IMG/VR virus record: IMGVR_UViG_3300027905_000009
Location: 1-44,214 of that record
DNA length: 44,214 nucleotides
Direction: 5' to 3' (one strand)
DNA from: a virus
Position numbers and translations under genes: made by a program. Shown here in pieces: positions 24,137 to 32,362 of this stretch. The stretch's first letter is position 1; each line of letters starts with the position of its first letter. The notes under the pieces are model-generated. The model did no database searches. It saw only the letters and a list, made by a program, of their open reading frames with translations, and was not told the DNA's origin.

Positions 24137-25240
24137 TTAGAAGTAGACCGTCTCCGTCAGCTGGAACGTGTCTCCGTTATTCAGGGAGACCGGGGTGAAC
24201 GTGCCTTCAAAGCACATGGTTCCGGACGAGGAGGCCGTCAGGACGCCGAACGCCTGCGCGGATTGGCTGGCGGTGGCCGTCCAGGTGTGCACCAGCGTGA
24301 ATTTGCCGAAATTGGTCAGATTGCTCCCGGGAATCGTGACCGACAAGAGCGTGTTGCTCTCGTCGTCCTGTTCGCAGGCCAGCGCGGCGGAGCAGTCGGG
24401 GTTGCCCTGGACCTGATCGGTCACCGTGCCGGAGGGCGCGGTGCTGGAGGTCGTCCGGTAGACCTGATAGGTGCTTGCGCCGTTTTGGCCGGTCCATGTG
24501 ATGGTGTTGAAGTTGGTGGCGCTCAGGGTCGCGTTGGCGGTGGTGATGTTATTGCTCGCCGCCGAGGGCGTGGTACAGATGCCCTGATTGCAGGCTGCGA
24601 CCCAATACCAGTAGGAGGTCGATCCAGCGGTGCCGAGCACGGAGGCGGTGGGCGCGGCGGGAACGGAAAGCGTGGTCGAGGCATCGGTGTATGTCGCCTG
24701 CGCGCGAGCCAGACCGTTGGTGGTGATCTCGCCGGAGAGCGTGGTGTCCGCCTCGGCCGGAGTGAACGCGGTGTTGGTGAGCGCAATATTATTGCACTGG
24801 TTGTTCACCGCCGGCGTGCTGGTGTCGCCCATCAACTGGGACTGCCAGGTTGTCCCGGCGCTGGTCCGCATGTTGTGCGTCTCGCCGGAGAAGAACAGTT
24901 CCCCGCACTCCTCCGTCTTCAGGCACCCGGGCACGGGATGCCTGGCTTCGACGTGAACCGGATGCGTCAACGCCCAGAGCGCTTCGGATTGCTCCAGACC
25001 CGTTGAAGCCGCCACCGGCGCCGTGGCTCCCTTGGCCGGCCGCTTGAAATTCCACCATTTGCGCCAGGGCGTGATTTTCACCGCCATCGGCCGCCCCGGA
25101 GCCGGCTGAATCATCAGCGGATGCGCCGCCCGGGTAACTACGACCGAGGCCTGATCGTGCGCCCCGGACTTGTCGGAGCCCTGCGCGAACAGGCACGCGG
25201 CAGCTGCCGCAAACGTAAGTATTCTTACAATCGGTTTCAT
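24137..25240 (-). CDS. exported fibre-type virion protein with internal FN3-like insert
   Basis: After a signal peptide (ILTFAAAAACLFAQ), residues 136-188 (LMGDTSTPAVNNQCNNIALT, FTPAEADTTLSGEITTNG) and 297-367 (TIPGSNLTNFGKFTLVHTWT, TMCFEGTFTP) match two halves of a single domain seen in many phage minor structural proteins. Between them, residues about 189-290 read as an FN3-like beta domain (STSYWYWVAACNQG, ITWTGQNGASTYQVYRT). The N-terminal 110 residues include a basic KWWNFKRPAKG stretch. So it is a virion-type domain that is interrupted and carries an export signal. Confidence 0.65.
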   Translation of the reverse strand: MKPIVRILTFAAAAACLFAQGSDKSGAHDQASVVVTRAAHPLMIQPAPGRPMAVKITPWRKWWNFKRPAKGATAPVAASTGLEQSEALWALTHPVHVEARHPVPGCLKTEECGELFFSGETHNMRTSAGTTWQSQLMGDTSTPAVNNQCNNIALTNTAFTPAEADTTLSGEITTNGLARAQATYTDASTTLSVPAAPTASVLGTAGSTSYWYWVAACNQGICTTPSAASNNITTANATLSATNFNTITWTGQNGASTYQVYRTTSSTAPSGTVTDQVQGNPDCSAALACEQDDESNTLLSVTIPGSNLTNFGKFTLVHTWTATASQSAQAFGVLTASSSGTMCFEGTFTPVSLNNGDTFQLTETVYF

Positions 25241-25273
25241 GTCTCTCCTTGAATTCAGTGCGAACCGACCGGC

Positions 25274-28200
25274 TCACTGCGGCCGCATCGCCGTCCACTG
25301 CAACGTCAGCGCTCCCGGCGTCACCGAAGAGGCCAGCTGGTTGCAGACGTTGATGTTGATGGTGTTGGTGGTGATGTAATGCGAGATCTCCAGGCCGCCG
25401 CTGCCCGGCACGTAGCCGGCGATGCCGAAGATGTTGGTGGTCGGCATCAGGTAGACCACGTCCTTGGTGGGATCCAGTCCGGTCACCGTGATCGTGGTCG
25501 GCGTGGCGCAATTCGGCGCGGCGCCGATGCTGGACGTGGCCATGGCCACCTGCCCCGATCCGAGCAGCAGGCCCAGCGTCGACGCGTTCCCTCCGGCGTT
25601 GGCGATGTTGACGTTCTGGTTCGCCGTCACGTTGACCGGATTGAACTGCGTCACGAATCCCGTGGCGTTCCGCATCTGGATGCCGTCGAAGCCCACGCCG
25701 AACTGCTGCACGCTCAGGTTGCCGTTGCCGTTGCAGGGGCTATTCGTCATCGCGGCCAGGCACTGCGCGTACAGCCATTGGTGGGTCCCGGCGAGCGTGG
25801 CGTTGCTATCCGGCTCCGAATCCCAGAACGAATACATGGGGTGCTGAGCCGAGCCGCCCCATACCGAGGCGATCATGCCGACGTTCTGCGATTTGACGTT
25901 CGTCCCGCTCGTCGCGGCGGCAGTGGGCGTCAGCCAGAAGCCGTAATTGCTGTTCCCGTAGGCGTTGTAGCCCAGCATCGCCAGGGGATTCTCGGTTCCG
26001 CCGCCGGTCTCGAGATCCAGCTCAAACGTCCCGCCGTAGAGGTTTCCGTAGGTGCCGAAGGAGACCTGGTGAAAAACCAATTCGTCGGAATTCGAGCCGT
26101 TCTTGATGCCCTTTAGGCCGAAATAGGCGTCGCGCGAATTGGTGTAGTTCCAGATCTGCAAACCGCTGGCGTCGAGCATCGCGCCTTGCGTGTACCCATC
26201 CCCGCCGACTCTATCGAGCGCGGAAAAGCAGCCGGCCGTCGTCTCGGCGCCGCCATTGCCGAAACCGCAGGCCTTGAACAGCCCGTTGCTGTCCGTGCCA
26301 ATGCTTCCGCCGGTGTTTTGCCAGATCCACGATCCGCTGGTCGACGGCAGCAGTCCAGCTCCCAATAAGAGCTTGGTGGAGGGAAACTGCAGCAGGTAAT
26401 TGAACGTCGGGTTGGAGCCGCCTGCATTTCCGCCGTCCGCCAGGAAGGCATTGAAGGCCGGCGCGGCCATCGACCCGTTATTTCCGGCCATCAGGTTCTG
26501 GACCTGGAAAATGTTGCCCTGCGGTTGTCCGCCGTTATTGGCCACATTCATGAACGCCCGATTCAGCGTGCCCGGCGTGTAGCTGTTCAGGAAATAGTTG
26601 AAGCCGGTGTTGTCGGGATACGGAGAAACAGCCAACTCCACCGTGTCGCCGTTCGACCATGTCGACGTGTTCGGCGTCAGCCAGACGGTGCTGCCGGTAA
26701 TCGCCAACGTCCGGCCGCACGGATAGACTGCGTAAGTGCTCCCGGTATACGTTGGGCCGTGATAGGAGCCGGTTCCCGGGAGGTCGAAACTGAACCAGCC
26801 CATGCTGGTGTTGCTGTTGACGCCGCCTCCAAAGCCGCCGATCTCCCAATAGGAGCCCAGCGCCGCCGTTCCGGATCCGAACGGCGAATATGTCTGATCC
26901 TCCGCGGCCGCGCGGCCGCAGCCGGGGCTGTTGGCTTCGCCTCCGACCATACCCGTCGTCCAGGTGGTCCCGTGGCCCACGACCGTCGTCGCATTGTTGG
27001 CCCGGTCCAGCGTGCCGGTGGTGTAGGATGCGCCGCTGAGGTCCACAAGCACGCGGTCCTGCCCGAACGCATACACGCTCGTGAGCGGAAGACCCAGGCT
27101 CGGCCGTACCGTAGCCCCGCTGGAATGGTTATTTGTCCAGACCGCAGTGATCGAACCGAAAGTGATCCCGGTCAGCACGAAGTCCTCGTAGTTGTAATAC
27201 CCGGTAGGCCCGTTCCAATCCGCCGTGAGGTGATCGCCGACCATGCAGCCGGTGGTATTCGGTGTCACTGTTACGGTCAGGCTGACCGGAGGCGAGTTCG
27301 CCGGAATCACGACCGCCTGAGACAAGGTCATGTTCGGACAGCCCGACCGTACCGGCGCGCCGCTGACCGTGGTCTTGACGATGAAGCCCTGCTGCTGCAG
27401 GCGGCTGACCACGCTGAATCCGCGCCCCTCATCGCCGGCCACGCTCGCGCCGGCGTAGGTGAGCGTCGTGCTCTCTCTGGCTACATCCCCCATCCCGTAT
27501 TTGGTGAGCGTGTAGTTGTGCATGATCGCCTGGCCGGAGCCGATGACGCTCATGCCTTCATTAGTCACGGACTGGGTGATCTTGGCGTTCGTCCCGCCGC
27601 CGTATTCGCTGTTTCCCCAGCCGACGTTCACGTTGATGTCCTGGCAGTACTGCGCCGTGAAACCCACGTTCAAAGTGGTGTCGGTGCTCGCGTTGAACGT
27701 GCACGCGAAATCCTGCCCGGAATGCAGGTTCGGACTGTTAAGAGCGTTCGGATTCGTGAGGGAATAGCCGAATCCGCCGCCGCCGGCGTTGTCGGTGAAC
27801 GTCGTGCGGTAGCCGCCCATGTTGAGCGCCTGATTCGCCAGGGGATTCTGCAAAGCGGACCAGGGCGGCGTGCCGCTCGAAGGCGTGCACCATCCGGTAA
27901 CGCCCGCGAGGTTGCACAGGACCTGTCCGTTCGTGGATCCCGTCACCGAAATCTGGCGCGGCGCGAAGGAGAGAGTCGGGCTTCCCGGATAATTGACGGT
28001 GACTTCTTTGATCGTGCAGAAGCTGGAGGAAGCGCACTGGCTGGAGGGGAGGGTCGGAACCGACCAGTAGGTGGTGATGGACTGGCTACCCACGGTAAGC
28101 ATCACCCGATAGGTCAGGCCGCTGGACGTCGCATGATCCGTCGGGACGAGCGGGATGTTGACCACTCCGGCGACCACCTGGTAGATCTCGCCGATCAGCG

Positions 28201-28384
28201 GACTTTGGGCGACGCTGGCGCCGTTGTAGGTGAATTCGGCCCAGGCGACGGCGATGGTGCCGTTCACGAGCGCTCCGTTGGCGCCGGGCGCGAGCGTGTC
28301 GGAGATGGTAGTGTACGGCGGAGTCTGCGCGAGCGCGCACACTGCGAGCGCCGACGCCAGCGCCAACTTGAAGAGGGTCCTCAC
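25274..28384 (-). CDS. exported tail fibre/spike protein, 1,036 aa
   Basis: A signal peptide (LALASALAVCALAQT) is followed by a fibre-type N-terminal domain (LAPGANGALVNGTIAVAWAE, GLTYRVMLTVGSQSI, TTYWSVP, then VTVNYPG), widespread in phage tail fibres. The remaining 850 residues are beta-rich, with Asn/Gly-rich strand-turn segments typical of beta-helix or beta-prism spikes, and a C-terminal beta domain (TTITVTGLDPTKDVVYLMPT). The ATG overlaps the stop of the frameshifted T extension (ATGA), so translation is coupled to the chaperones. It is the first gene of the exported cassette. Confidence 0.75.
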   Translation of the reverse strand: MRTLFKLALASALAVCALAQTPPYTTISDTLAPGANGALVNGTIAVAWAEFTYNGASVAQSPLIGEIYQVVAGVVNIPLVPTDHATSSGLTYRVMLTVGSQSITTYWSVPTLPSSQCASSSFCTIKEVTVNYPGSPTLSFAPRQISVTGSTNGQVLCNLAGVTGWCTPSSGTPPWSALQNPLANQALNMGGYRTTFTDNAGGGGFGYSLTNPNALNSPNLHSGQDFACTFNASTDTTLNVGFTAQYCQDINVNVGWGNSEYGGGTNAKITQSVTNEGMSVIGSGQAIMHNYTLTKYGMGDVARESTTLTYAGASVAGDEGRGFSVVSRLQQQGFIVKTTVSGAPVRSGCPNMTLSQAVVIPANSPPVSLTVTVTPNTTGCMVGDHLTADWNGPTGYYNYEDFVLTGITFGSITAVWTNNHSSGATVRPSLGLPLTSVYAFGQDRVLVDLSGASYTTGTLDRANNATTVVGHGTTWTTGMVGGEANSPGCGRAAAEDQTYSPFGSGTAALGSYWEIGGFGGGVNSNTSMGWFSFDLPGTGSYHGPTYTGSTYAVYPCGRTLAITGSTVWLTPNTSTWSNGDTVELAVSPYPDNTGFNYFLNSYTPGTLNRAFMNVANNGGQPQGNIFQVQNLMAGNNGSMAAPAFNAFLADGGNAGGSNPTFNYLLQFPSTKLLLGAGLLPSTSGSWIWQNTGGSIGTDSNGLFKACGFGNGGAETTAGCFSALDRVGGDGYTQGAMLDASGLQIWNYTNSRDAYFGLKGIKNGSNSDELVFHQVSFGTYGNLYGGTFELDLETGGGTENPLAMLGYNAYGNSNYGFWLTPTAAATSGTNVKSQNVGMIASVWGGSAQHPMYSFWDSEPDSNATLAGTHQWLYAQCLAAMTNSPCNGNGNLSVQQFGVGFDGIQMRNATGFVTQFNPVNVTANQNVNIANAGGNASTLGLLLGSGQVAMATSSIGAAPNCATPTTITVTGLDPTKDVVYLMPTTNIFGIAGYVPGSGGLEISHYITTNTININVCNQLASSVTPGALTLQWTAMRPQ

Positions 28385-28875
28385 GTGTTTCCATCCGGGC
28401 GGACTGCCGGCGGAGCGGGCTTTGCGGCGATCCGGTCCCTATCGTTTTCCTGAGCTTCCCGGACGCAGCGATCGCGCTCCTCTTTCAGGGCCCGGAGCCC
28501 GTTCACTTCCTCCGCGCTGACGTCGCTCCAGGGGATCGAAAAGCGTTCGATCAGGAACTCCAGCTCGAGCAGCCGGCCCAGCAGCTGGCCCGCGGCCGAG
28601 TGCGCCCGGGCGTGCTCCAAATCGTCCAACTGGCAGCGCGGGCAGCGGTTGACGGTGGCCGGTAACACGCCGCAGGAAGGGCACATTCCCGGACGCGTTA
28701 CGTCGGCGGCCTTCCAGGTCAGTCCACAGCGCCCGCAGGCGACTTCTTCCGCCGCGGGGCAGGCCTCCGCGCCATCGTCGCCGCCGTGGCACAGCCGTCC
28801 CGGCCGGAGCGAGCAATAGATCAGGAACCGCAGCGTCGGCCGCTCCGGCCACTCGTCCGGCTCTAGGAGTTTGGG
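28381..28875 (-). CDS. tail assembly chaperone T extension (made by -1 frameshift)
   Basis: In the -1 frame relative to the upstream chaperone, an open stretch runs without a start codon from the slippery site to the stop, giving about 162 further residues. Composition is coding-like throughout. It holds a zinc-ribbon-like part: ACPAAEEVACGRCG, then MCPSCG and NRCPRC, followed by a helical acidic-basic C terminus. The stand-alone ORF from ATG 28686 covers only its C-terminal 101 residues and would split the Cys pairs. The combined G-T product would have about 361 residues, like lambda gpGT, which recruits tail tube subunits to the tape measure. Confidence 0.75.
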   Translation of the reverse strand, partial: PKLLEPDEWPERPTLRFLIYCSLRPGRLCHGGDDGAEACPAAEEVACGRCGLTWKAADVTRPGMCPSCGVLPATVNRCPRCQLDDLEHARAHSAAGQLLGRLLELEFLIERFSIPWSDVSAEEVNGLRALKEERDRCVREAQENDRDRIAAKPAPPAVRPDGNT

Positions 28876-29465
28876 TCGAACGCCGGATCGAGCTCTTCGA
28901 TGGCGTGCACCAGCTCGATCGCGATCGCGAACTTGTGATGCGCCGGGACCTCGGTCCCGTCCGCGTATCCGGAGGAGCTCTGAACCGCCGCGTCGTACAG
29001 ATCCATGGTCGATTGCGTTCGGTAGCGCAGTTCTTCCTGGTTGTGCGGCAACTCGCGCGATTTGACCACGGTGCGCTTATAGTCGGCGAGCTGCCGGGCC
29101 GTGGGAATGCCCAGGACGTGGACGCTCTCTCCGAAAGGCGTCTTGAGCGTCACCGTATAGCCGTCGCTCGATCGCTCGCAGTCCACGACTTCCGAGGAAG
29201 TCAGCTTCTGGATGGCGTTCCGCGCCTCGAACTCGTCGAAATCGTCTCCCGAGAGCCGCAGCTGGGCGAACAGATCCAGGTCCGCTTTGGCGTTGGGGAG
29301 CGTTTCGGTCTGGGACTGGCGCCGGCCGATCATGCGCCGGATGGTCTTCTGCGCGTCCATGTGGGCCGCGATTTCATCCGACTTGGGCAGCCGAAGGAAG
29401 GCTTCCTTCTTGGGATTCGCTACCGTGAAACGGAAGCCGCCTTCGGGCATTTCGCCATAAAGCAT
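28863..29465 (-). CDS. tail assembly chaperone (gpG-like)
   Basis: The 200-residue protein directly follows the major tail protein, the fixed place of the tail chaperone G. It is acidic and helical with FTVANPKKEAFLRLPKSDEI near the N terminus and KFAIAIELVHAIEELDPAFD near the end. It has no export signal. The -1 slippery heptamer lies two codons before its stop, so a fraction of ribosomes continue into the T extension. Identity rests on position, size and frameshift, since G-type chaperones share little sequence. Confidence 0.75.
   Translation of the reverse strand: MLYGEMPEGGFRFTVANPKKEAFLRLPKSDEIAAHMDAQKTIRRMIGRRQSQTETLPNAKADLDLFAQLRLSGDDFDEFEARNAIQKLTSSEVVDCERSSDGYTVTLKTPFGESVHVLGIPTARQLADYKRTVVKSRELPHNQEELRYRTQSTMDLYDAAVQSSSGYADGTEVPAHHKFAIAIELVHAIEELDPAFDPNS
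28869..28875 (-). promoter_or_regulatory. -1 ribosomal frameshift slippery site CCCAAAC
   Basis: On the minus strand the gpG-like frame reads GAC CCA AAC TCC TAG; CCCAAAC is a canonical X-XXY-YYZ heptamer in the correct phase. After a -1 slip the ribosome enters an open frame for 162 codons. A GC-rich hairpin GGCCG-GAG-CGGCC lies 18 bases downstream (28838-28850) and could help, although its spacing is longer than usual. Confidence 0.8.
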
Positions 29466-29511
29466 TCAGTTTTCCCCTTTTGTGGACCAGTAAGCGCCGC
29501 TTACTGGTTCG

Positions 29512-30519
29512 CTATTGCCCGATGCCGGTGATGGCGCAATTCGCGGTCACAGTCACGACGCCGTTGCTGGACTGGTACTGCGGGATGATGGTCACCGTGA
29601 CGTCCACGATCCCGTCCGCTTCTCCGTTCACCACGACGCCGTAGGAAATCTGCTGCCAGGTCCAGGTGACCGAATCGTTGGCGTCGTACTGGACGGTGAC
29701 CACGGCCGTTCCGGTGGTCTGGGCGACCAGCTTGGTGTATTCGTCGGAGGCTTGCAGCAGCCGCGCCCGGAAGGAGAACGTCGGGACGCGTGCCCCGATT
29801 TCCAGCCGGCCGCGGATGGCGGCGCCGCTTTGGATGCCCGAGCCGGGGAAGAAGCCCGTATTCAACAGCAGGTTGTTTTTCCAGCCCAGGCTGACGCTGA
29901 GGATCTTCTTGGTGCCGACGTAATCCACGCCGTTGATGGTGATCGCGGCCGACCCGGAGAGCATGTGGTGCTCGGTGGTCAGCGCCGGCGCCGAGACGCC
30001 CGAGGGGCTCGTGAGTTTTCCGGATCCCACCCACTTGACGGTGCATTTGTGGGTCGCGCGGCCGGCGCCGTAGGTGATCTCATTCATCACCTCCTCTATC
30101 GCGCAGCCGATGTAGGCGTTGTCGATGGAATTGCCGCCGCCTTCGGCCATCTGCTCCACGACGGTCAGATAAGGCAGCTCGATGGTCGTGCCGGGATTGA
30201 TGGGCGTGAGCGTGTAGGCGTAAGGCCCCGAACCGGTCTGCGCGACGTTGCCCAGCGCGTAGGCCCAGGCCCAGACCACGAATTCCGTGGTGCCGTACTT
30301 TTCCAGGTCCCCGCTGGTTTCAAAGGAGACGGGATAGACGGCGGTCGCGAACTCGTGACCTTTTCCGATTTCCGGCGCGTCGTTCTCGGTGGTGAACATC
30401 GGGCTGGCGATCTGCGCGTTCAGCTGCTTGAAGGTCAGGAAGCTGGACGCGATCGTGGTAATGCTGGTCTGCTTCGCCTTGCCCAAGGCGAGGACCTTTT
30501 GTTGAATTCTCGACGCCAC
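29512..30519 (-). CDS. major tail (tube) protein
   Basis: The GTG-started protein of 335 residues is placed between tail connectors and tail chaperones. It is beta-rich with typical tail-tube elements: an N-terminal arm (RIQQKVLALGKAKQTSI), a central core (CAIEEVMNEITYGAGRATHK) and a C-terminal Ig-like stretch (VVVNGEADGIVDVTVTIIPQ). GGAGGA lies about nine bases before the GTG. It should be the most abundant tail protein. No signal peptide is present. Confidence 0.8.
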   Translation of the reverse strand: MASRIQQKVLALGKAKQTSITTIASSFLTFKQLNAQIASPMFTTENDAPEIGKGHEFATAVYPVSFETSGDLEKYGTTEFVVWAWAYALGNVAQTGSGPYAYTLTPINPGTTIELPYLTVVEQMAEGGGNSIDNAYIGCAIEEVMNEITYGAGRATHKCTVKWVGSGKLTSPSGVSAPALTTEHHMLSGSAAITINGVDYVGTKKILSVSLGWKNNLLLNTGFFPGSGIQSGAAIRGRLEIGARVPTFSFRARLLQASDEYTKLVAQTTGTAVVTVQYDANDSVTWTWQQISYGVVVNGEADGIVDVTVTIIPQYQSSNGVVTVTANCAITGIGQ

Positions 30520-30522
30520 GGA

Positions 30523-30675
30523 CTATTCCTCCGCCTTTTTGGCTGGTTGCTGGCCCGCGGCCGCCGGCGGATCGCACTGCTGATAGCCCTGGACCATCAG
30601 CTTGACCAGCTCCTCTTGGGTGTGCACCTCTACGGGCGCTGCCTCGTGCGGATGCTTCAGCCAGACGTTTTCCAT
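30523..30675 (-). CDS. small conserved-type tail protein, 50 aa
   Basis: ATG 30675 is one base after the upstream stop and GGAGATAGG lies about ten bases upstream. The product begins MENVWLKHPHEAAPVEVHTQ and continues EELVKLMVQGYQQC, a pattern (short beta hairpin 'v-l-k-H-P', then a helix ending G-Y) shared by small phage proteins encoded near the major tail gene. The C-terminal end is Pro/Ala/Lys-rich. Function unknown. Confidence 0.65.
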   Translation of the reverse strand: MENVWLKHPHEAAPVEVHTQEELVKLMVQGYQQCDPPAAAGQQPAKKAEE

Positions 30676-30676
30676 G

Positions 30677-31153
30677 TCAGTTGTCGCCTATCTCCGGGAT
30701 GACAAAGCTCCCGATCAGAAAATCGAGACCGTCCGCATCCGTGTGCCTCTGCACGCTGGGCGTGTCCATGATCTCGAGCGTCGGCGGGATGATCTGGATT
30801 TGCCGGATGTTTTGGGCCCCGCCATTGACCCCGCCGTTGGTGATGGTCCACCAGATGCTGTCGTAGCCCGCCGGAGGCACGCGCCCGGCTTGATTCGCCA
30901 GGCGGACGTAGATTCCGATCTGGTGGCGCAGAATATCGGCGCCATTGAAGGTCGCGGCCTGCGTGCCTTCCCAGGCTACCAGCACCCCGGGAGCCTTCAG
31001 CTCGTGAATCGCAAGCGCCAGGGGCACGTTCAGGCCGTACTGGTCGTGAAAGGCCGCGATCCGCTCGATATCGCCGTTCATGGCGGTGGCCAGATCGGCG
31101 ATGGTTTGAAGCGCGGCCACCACCGCGTCGACGATCACCGCGGGGTTGAGCAT
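30677..31153 (-). CDS. putative tail terminator protein (gpU-like)
   Basis: ATG 31153 shares one base with the upstream stop (TAATG), which decides it over longer frames. The 158-residue product combines an N-terminal helix (VIVDAVVAALQTIADLATAM), a beta core (RHQIGIYVRLANQAG) and later LEIMDTPSVQRHTDADGLDF. Its position between the head-tail joining protein and the major tail protein is that of the tail terminator. Assignment is by gene order and fold pattern. Confidence 0.6.
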   Translation of the reverse strand: MLNPAVIVDAVVAALQTIADLATAMNGDIERIAAFHDQYGLNVPLALAIHELKAPGVLVAWEGTQAATFNGADILRHQIGIYVRLANQAGRVPPAGYDSIWWTITNGGVNGGAQNIRQIQIIPPTLEIMDTPSVQRHTDADGLDFLIGSFVIPEIGDN

Positions 31154-31479
31154 TATCCGTTGCGCCTCAGCTTCAAGACCGCGCCGCCTTCGATGTCGAC
31201 CTCGACCTTTCCGACGTCGTAGTTCACGCCGTCGATGGAGATCTGGTCGCCCATCAGCGGCTGCGGCGTGATGTTTTTGTAGTCCACCCATAAACGCACG
31301 GCTGAAACGCCGGCCGCGCTGCCCGGAAGCAACTCCTCCTCCATCCCGGGGTTCTTGATGACCCCGGTGATGGAAAAGGTGTGTCCAGGTTGGGAGGCGG
31401 GAGAAAGAAGAATCGCCGGGATGCCCCAGGTCGCGAGAAACTGCGCGTGCGCCCGCTCGACGCTATCGGTCCAGGGCAT
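31153..31479 (-). CDS. putative head-tail joining protein (gpFII-like)
   Basis: The 108-residue protein has an N-terminal helix (SVERAHAQFLATWGIPAIL), a middle beta strand, and GDQISIDGVNYDVGKVEVDI at the end. This is the arrangement of small beta-barrel head-tail stoppers such as lambda gpFII. It sits ten bases after the capsid-cement gene and is coupled to the tail terminator gene. Confidence 0.6.
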   Translation of the reverse strand: MPWTDSVERAHAQFLATWGIPAILLSPASQPGHTFSITGVIKNPGMEEELLPGSAAGVSAVRLWVDYKNITPQPLMGDQISIDGVNYDVGKVEVDIEGGAVLKLRRNG

Positions 31480-31489
31480 GGCTCAGAAA

Positions 31490-32284
31490 CTAGCCGAGGG
31501 TGAGGATCGAATAGTAGACCGTAACAATCGCCGTCCCGTTGCCGGTGGTGAAGGCGCCGGTCCCGTTGGTGATCTCCAGGCCGGTAGCCGTAGGCGGCTG
31601 GATCACGGCGCTCGGAGGCGCGAGCACGTTGTTGGAGGAGCTGGCGCTGTTAATGGTCGCGGCGGGGACGTTGCCCGCGTGAGGATTGACGGAGGTCCCG
31701 TGATACTGAAACGTCACGGCGCCGCCACTGGCGAACTGAGTGCTGCCGGCCTTAAACTGCACGACGATCTGGTCGATCACCAGGACTTGGCCCGCGGCCG
31801 GCGCCGGCAGAATGGGAACCGGCGTTCCATTCATGGCCAGAATGTTCGCCGCGGAGAGGGCCACGGTCGCCTTTTGGAGCAGGCCCGGATCGATGTCGCT
31901 GGAGCCGATCAGCGCGAACGACGTCGGCGTCAGACGCACGCGGACCGTGGCGTCTCCCGAGCCACCGCCCAGCGCGTTGGTGCCGCTGGGATTGGTCAGT
32001 GAAGCATAGCCGATTTCCAGATTGGCCACGCCGGCCGCGGTCGTGCGCGAGGACGTGCACTGCCCCAGGGCGTCGTTCCAATACACCTTGTCGCCCTCGT
32101 TGAAGGTGCTGGTGTCCTTGGCCAGGTCGAACACGCCCTGGACCATGCCGGCCAGAGCCGCGCCGGACAGAACCGTCTCCACCGCGACGGCGAAGATGTT
32201 GCCGACCTTGAAGCCGCCCCCGCCGTTGACGTTATACGGGGCCAGAAAGTCGAGGGTTTCCCCACGATGCACAAAATTCTGCAT
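31490..32284 (-). CDS. capsid cement protein (DUF2190) with C-terminal extension
   Basis: Residues 1-115 match DUF2190 capsid decoration proteins: QNFVHRGETLDFLAPYNVNG, then GFKVGNIFAVAVETV and KVYWNDALGQ. Members are usually about 100-120 residues; this one has 264. The extra C-terminal 150 residues are beta-rich (VLVIDQIVVQFKAG, FQYHGTSVNPHAG, AIVTVYYSI) and may be an added domain on the outside of the capsid. The gene follows the capsid gene, as usual for cement proteins. Confidence 0.75.
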   Translation of the reverse strand: MQNFVHRGETLDFLAPYNVNGGGGFKVGNIFAVAVETVLSGAALAGMVQGVFDLAKDTSTFNEGDKVYWNDALGQCTSSRTTAAGVANLEIGYASLTNPSGTNALGGGSGDATVRVRLTPTSFALIGSSDIDPGLLQKATVALSAANILAMNGTPVPILPAPAAGQVLVIDQIVVQFKAGSTQFASGGAVTFQYHGTSVNPHAGNVPAATINSASSSNNVLAPPSAVIQPPTATGLEITNGTGAFTTGNGTAIVTVYYSILTLG

Positions 32285-32311
32285 ATTGCCTTGTCTCCTT
32301 GTTCGGGGAAA

Positions 32312-32342
32312 GGCGGGCCCTCTTGTTTAGGGCTGGGCCGCC
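32312..32342 (-). terminator. stem-loop between capsid and cement genes (attenuator-like)
   Basis: The transcript would read GGCGGCCC, a 14-base loop and GGGCCCGCC, pairing over eight base pairs with one bulged C, followed by TTT. The T-run is short. It could lower readthrough or stabilise the capsid mRNA. It occupies most of the 77-base gap between the two genes. Confidence 0.35.
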
Positions 32343-32362
32343 TCGTCCTTGATTTCCGGGTT

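Noticed and set aside
28381-28686. Stand-alone 101-residue zinc-ribbon gene starting at ATG 28686
   Set aside because: Coding similarity in the same frame continues upstream through further Cys pairs to the slippery site, so it is better explained as the C-terminal part of the frameshift product.
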